A stretch of 64,000 bases of DNA from Malaya genurostris (taxonomy: Eukaryota > Arthropoda > Insecta > Diptera > Culicidae), in the NCBI RefSeq assembly GCF_030247185.1, contig NC_080572.1:170444975-170508974 (forward strand). Direction: 5' to 3'. This document shows positions 60,727-64,000 of this stretch, in pieces (the stretch's first letter is position 1; the number at the start of each line of letters is the position of its first letter). The notes under the pieces were generated by a model that was not told the DNA's origin, searched no databases, and was given only the letters and a program-made list of their open reading frames with translations. Made by a program: the position numbers and the translations under genes.

Positions 60727-61369
60727 CTGGCAGAAAGAAGAATAAAACAATTAAATTTATAAAATATTTGAAAAGAAATCAAAAATTGAGAAATAAACAG
60801 CACACTCTTTCCTCACTAGGGAAACTGATTTTGGAAATTTGAAAACTTTTATCATAAAAGTCAATAAAAAATCATAAGTCAATATTTGGACCATTATATT
60901 GGCCATTGGCCTTTCTTATATCACGTATATTTTCAAAAATATCACTAGAAGATTCTGTGAAGAATTTTTTTTTTAAATTTGGATAAAATAAGAAACTGTC
61001 TTTGGGTATGAACTAACGTAACCTTTTCAACTTGTAAACAGTTATGTTAAGTTAATAAGAATTTTTCTTTATTTTGCCCCAATTTTCACTAGTCAATTTT
61101 CAAGTGATTGAATAAACTTTCTATATAAAAAAAATCTTTATCACGACTTTGTGATAATACTAACAAATAGGTACAAATTGAAGAAAAGATTTACACATTT
61201 TCACTTGAAAAATATAGATTCAAATGTGGCAACCATGCACGCTTTACGAAAATAAACAAGGCACGTTGCGAACGGATCAAAGCTGGATGGTGTTTTCTTC
61301 TTCCGTACCAGCACGTAACGACGCGTACCGGTTTTGCCTCGTCATTTTGTATGGTGGTTTGAATGTTTT
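60727..61369 (-). other. Bap170 intron sequence, nothing recognised
   Basis: AT-rich DNA upstream of the first visible Bap170 exon; no exon-like frame with the missing ARID domain. Confidence 0.5.
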
Positions 61370-62185
61370 GACATTTATAATTTCGGAACCGGAAGTCGGA
61401 TCTGGATGAAATTGCACACTATATTTTAAGGTAATAAGAGCTTTGATTGGAATCATGATTTGTGCAAATCGGTTTAACCGTGGCTGATAAATCGTAGTGA
61501 GCTCCGTTTTTTGAGTATTTCTTCACTATTATCGGTGCTGTCGGAACCGGAAATCGTGGACTAGTAATCCCAAATTAGTTTTATGTATCCTCCAATTAAC
61601 AAGATCTGCCAACTAGATGAATTTACCAGTAAGTTTTATAAAAATTTGCACCTCGTTTTGCCATCACTTGTGAAAAAATACTCATGAAATTGATAAATTT
61701 TCACTTATCGCGGTGTTAAAGCGGAACCGGAAATCGAAATAGAATTTTAAATACTTTTATTTGCTTCTTGGTTTGTGAAAATCGGTTAAGAAATTTCCGA
61801 GAAAATTGAGTGCGCATTTTTTATTAATTTTCACATATTTTCTTGTAATTCTGGAACCGGAAGTCGAATCCAACAAAAATTCAGGAGCTTTGCATGGAAT
61901 CATAAGACCTTTCGTTTGAATCTAAGTTTGTGAAAATCGGTTCAGCCATCTCGGAGCAACGTAAGTGACTGTTTTTTTCCTTTTTTGCGCATATCACCTT
62001 GTAATTCCGGAACCAGAATTCAATCCGGGATAAAATTCAATAGCAGTCTATGGGACTATAAAACCGTTCATTATTGAAACACACACAGACATTTTGTGAT
62101 CTCGATGAACTGAGTCGAATGGTATATGACACTCGGTCCTCCGAGCCTCGGTTGTAAAGTCGGGTTTCACAACTGTGTGATAAAA
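61370..62185 (+). repeat. Decayed tandem units ending in the dispersed-repeat distal box
   Basis: Units of about 130-190 bp, each closed by a version of TTCCGGAACCGGAAGTCG (about 61383, 61543, 61722, 61855, 62007). Each also carries TTTGTGAAAATCGGTT and GAGAAAATTGAGTGCGCA-type words. The last unit runs into ACACACACAGACATTTTGTG and the distal box GATGAACTGAGTCGAATGGT. No coding frame. Confidence 0.65.
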
Positions 62186-62399
62186 ATAATACATTTATGA
62201 GTTCTGCTCGCCAAATCGGAAAGAATTTTGCCAGAATCAGTTTTCTCAAGTGTCAACATTTACAACACTTATTATGGAGCACGCCTTTTTTGAGAAATTC
62301 CTATGCAAGGCTCACAAATGTCAATTTAACTGAAACTAGAACTAACATTCAAATTTCAAATCGTCAATATTTGATGCTATGATAAATTTTGAACAAGAT

Positions 62400-62810
62400 A
62401 CTTTCGAAAAATCAATAAAATTAATCCACCTATCGGTGTAACGTTTTTTTTTAAACTTGTACATTATTATAATATTTACAGAAAAATGTGTTGCCTGTCA
62501 CAAAAATCTTGAAAACTATTTACTATCGACATGGAAAACCTCCGATCACAAATTTGCAATTTTGCAATTGTTACTTCACGCATCCGTTTCCATAATCATT
62601 TAGGTAAACAAAAATCATTATTCAACGTTTCATGCTGAACGTTTGGCAATTGAACGCCATTTATATCAGCTACGTTTCATATAAATGAAAGTATACAACA
62701 CAAACTTAGAATTAATTGTAAAACAAGTTTTCATTGTGCTGAATATCCATATTTGCGATATAAATTTTGAATTTCATTTGCGAGTGTTGTATTTTCGGAA
62801 AGCGCATGGA
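62400..62810. other. No gene; one repeat start box
   Basis: AATTAATCCACCTATCGGTGTAAC at about 62419 is a start box of the dispersed repeat. Nothing else recognised. Confidence 0.35.
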
Positions 62811-62817
62811 AGCGTAG

Positions 62818-63193
62818 GGAAAGCCGGGGCTCAACCGAACACTTGAGAAATTGAAAAAAAAACATGCATTACTACTAATTTTCTCCCGAAATTTCCCATA
62901 CCGATGTGTAGCTTCAAACTTCAGCTACGATTCCCAATTTGTGATTTGGAATTATGCATTAGTTCGTACCAACTCGTGATGAAGTGACCAACCTAAAATA
63001 TCTATTGACGATTGTTTGATTGTTTCGCTACATATAATGAATGTAAATATAGTTTTAATAAGTGATATCAAATAGAGAGGAAATGTAGATGTCAATATTT
63101 AGGTATGTTTCAAGAATACGATAAGAATTACCAGTCGAAAATTAAGTGTCCGGTTTGGCCCCACGTTTTTGTCCAGCTCAGTCCCGCACGGAC
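62818..63193 (+). repeat. GGGGCTAAACCGGACAC dispersed repeat, sense copy
   Basis: Runs from AGCCGGGGCTCAACCGAACA to AGTGTCCGGTTTGGCCCCAC and CAGCTCAGTCCCGCAC, parallel to the antisense copy at 41318. It lies just upstream of the gag-like region, so it may be (part of) an LTR, though the ends look more like inverted repeats. Confidence 0.62.
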
Positions 63194-63229
63194 GGTACGT
63201 CCGAGTTTATTGTGCTAAGAAAACTCCCG

Positions 63230-64000
63230 CTCGTAGATAATTGTAAGTAACGAGCTTACAATTTTATCAGAAGTGGGATACGATCTCGAGCAATACGTTT
63301 AAAATGTCTGACGAAGAGGAATTCCACGGATTCGAGGACAAAGACAACGCATGCGATGGGCAGGAATTAATAAATTTGATGAGAAGATTGCCAAAGAATG
63401 GTATCGTTGTTCGCAAACCGAAATCGCAAATTGGACGCAGTTTCAGCAAAAAAATCAGGTGGCTTTCCCAGACTCCGAAAATGAAGCGGAGGTTTTTTTT
63501 TTATGTTGGCCAATCTTGTGAAATCAAAAAAATGAAAGTTGCGAACATTTTGTCTTTCGAGTGGAAGATTTGGCGGCGCGAGTTCATGTGAGTAAAATAG
63601 TGAGAGTGACATACATCGTTAGAGGATTATCGCTGGACCCAATTTATGACCAGATATGTGCAAACCATTTCAACGTCAACCATCGGTGACTAGTTCCCAC
63701 AAAATTTCTCAAAAATCATCTGATGCCGATATGCAAAGGACCACAGGGGATATGTCCCAACAACGTAAATGCTTTAACTGTGGCAAGCTCGGTCATTTGT
63801 CAATTAATTGCTCTCAGCCAAAACGATTCATACGATGATCCAAATGTCAGCGAGTCGGACATGATGTAGAACATTGTCATCAGCTGCCAAGTCAAGTGCG
63901 CAATCCTCGCACTCAGGACCAGCGGGTTCAGAATCAGTTTCAACAGCGGAACGTGCATCTTGCAGAAACAGAGGACAAACTATCAAATAGTTTCGAAATT
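63230..64000 (+). pseudogene. LTR-retrotransposon gag region, broken and cut by window end
   Basis: TTGTAAGTAACGAGCTTACAA-like inverted words (about 63239-63260) and TTTTATCAGAAGTGGGAT precede an ATG at 63304 (from MSDEEEFHGFEDKDN). The acidic start frame closes at 63591 after a run of T's. A later frame (63656-63838) has a CCHC zinc knuckle, CFNCGKLGHLSINC, then a stop, then a second partial knuckle CQRVGHDVEHC. This is the nucleocapsid pattern of a Ty3/gypsy-like or related gag. It is far too short for a full gag, so a deletion is likely; pol would lie beyond 64000. Family not determined. Confidence 0.6.

Overview
The window reads as a piece of a large, repeat-rich dipteran genome, most likely a culicine mosquito (inference). 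The evidence is AT-rich DNA with long introns, very long (TA)n and (TG)n tracts, two kinds of tRNA-derived SINE (one Feilai-like), Himar1-like mariner relics, an I-clade LINE, and two insect-type genes split by introns. All coordinates and splice sites were read by eye; no alignment or search was run.

Two host genes are supported. Coronin (WD40 actin-binding protein) lies on the plus strand as five coding exons from 28027 to 52918. They join in phase to about 566 residues, and intron 1 is 17.6 kb. Bap170 (the ARID2 subunit of the PBAP/PBAF SWI/SNF remodeller) lies on the minus strand. Its last five coding exons (60726 down to 57480) encode about 954 C-terminal residues; the ARID end lies upstream, outside the window or in exons I cannot see. 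The two genes converge, with about 4.6 kb between their stop codons, part of it a dead LINE.

Layout: 1-28 kb has no host gene I can recognise. It holds three mariner relics (281-1116, 8367-9278, 14533-15836), two copies of a 1.2-kb terminal-inverted-repeat element (9679-10928, 22599-23772), an inverted pair of hAT-type MITEs (16556-16874, 17515-17839), SINEs, Tc1 and non-LTR relics and microsatellites. A more complex, repeat-poor stretch at about 11.6-13.3 kb could be a promoter or 5' exon region. Coronin intron 1 holds a Tc1 relic, a reverse-transcriptase relic, a nearly complete 6-kb I-clade LINE (33473-39459) with target-site duplications, a composite repeat with perfect tandem duplications, and several MITEs and SINEs. 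Intron 2 holds a 2-kb antisense non-LTR relic next to a 284-bp tandem duplication. The right end (61.4-64 kb) has a decayed array of TTCCGGAACCGGAAGTCG-type units and the broken gag region of an LTR-type element cut by the window edge.

I found no functional system that looks new. The least explained items are the CACGGAA-ended 1.2-kb element with 2-bp target duplications, and a dispersed hairpin-ended repeat whose copies carry a CA tract at one fixed place.
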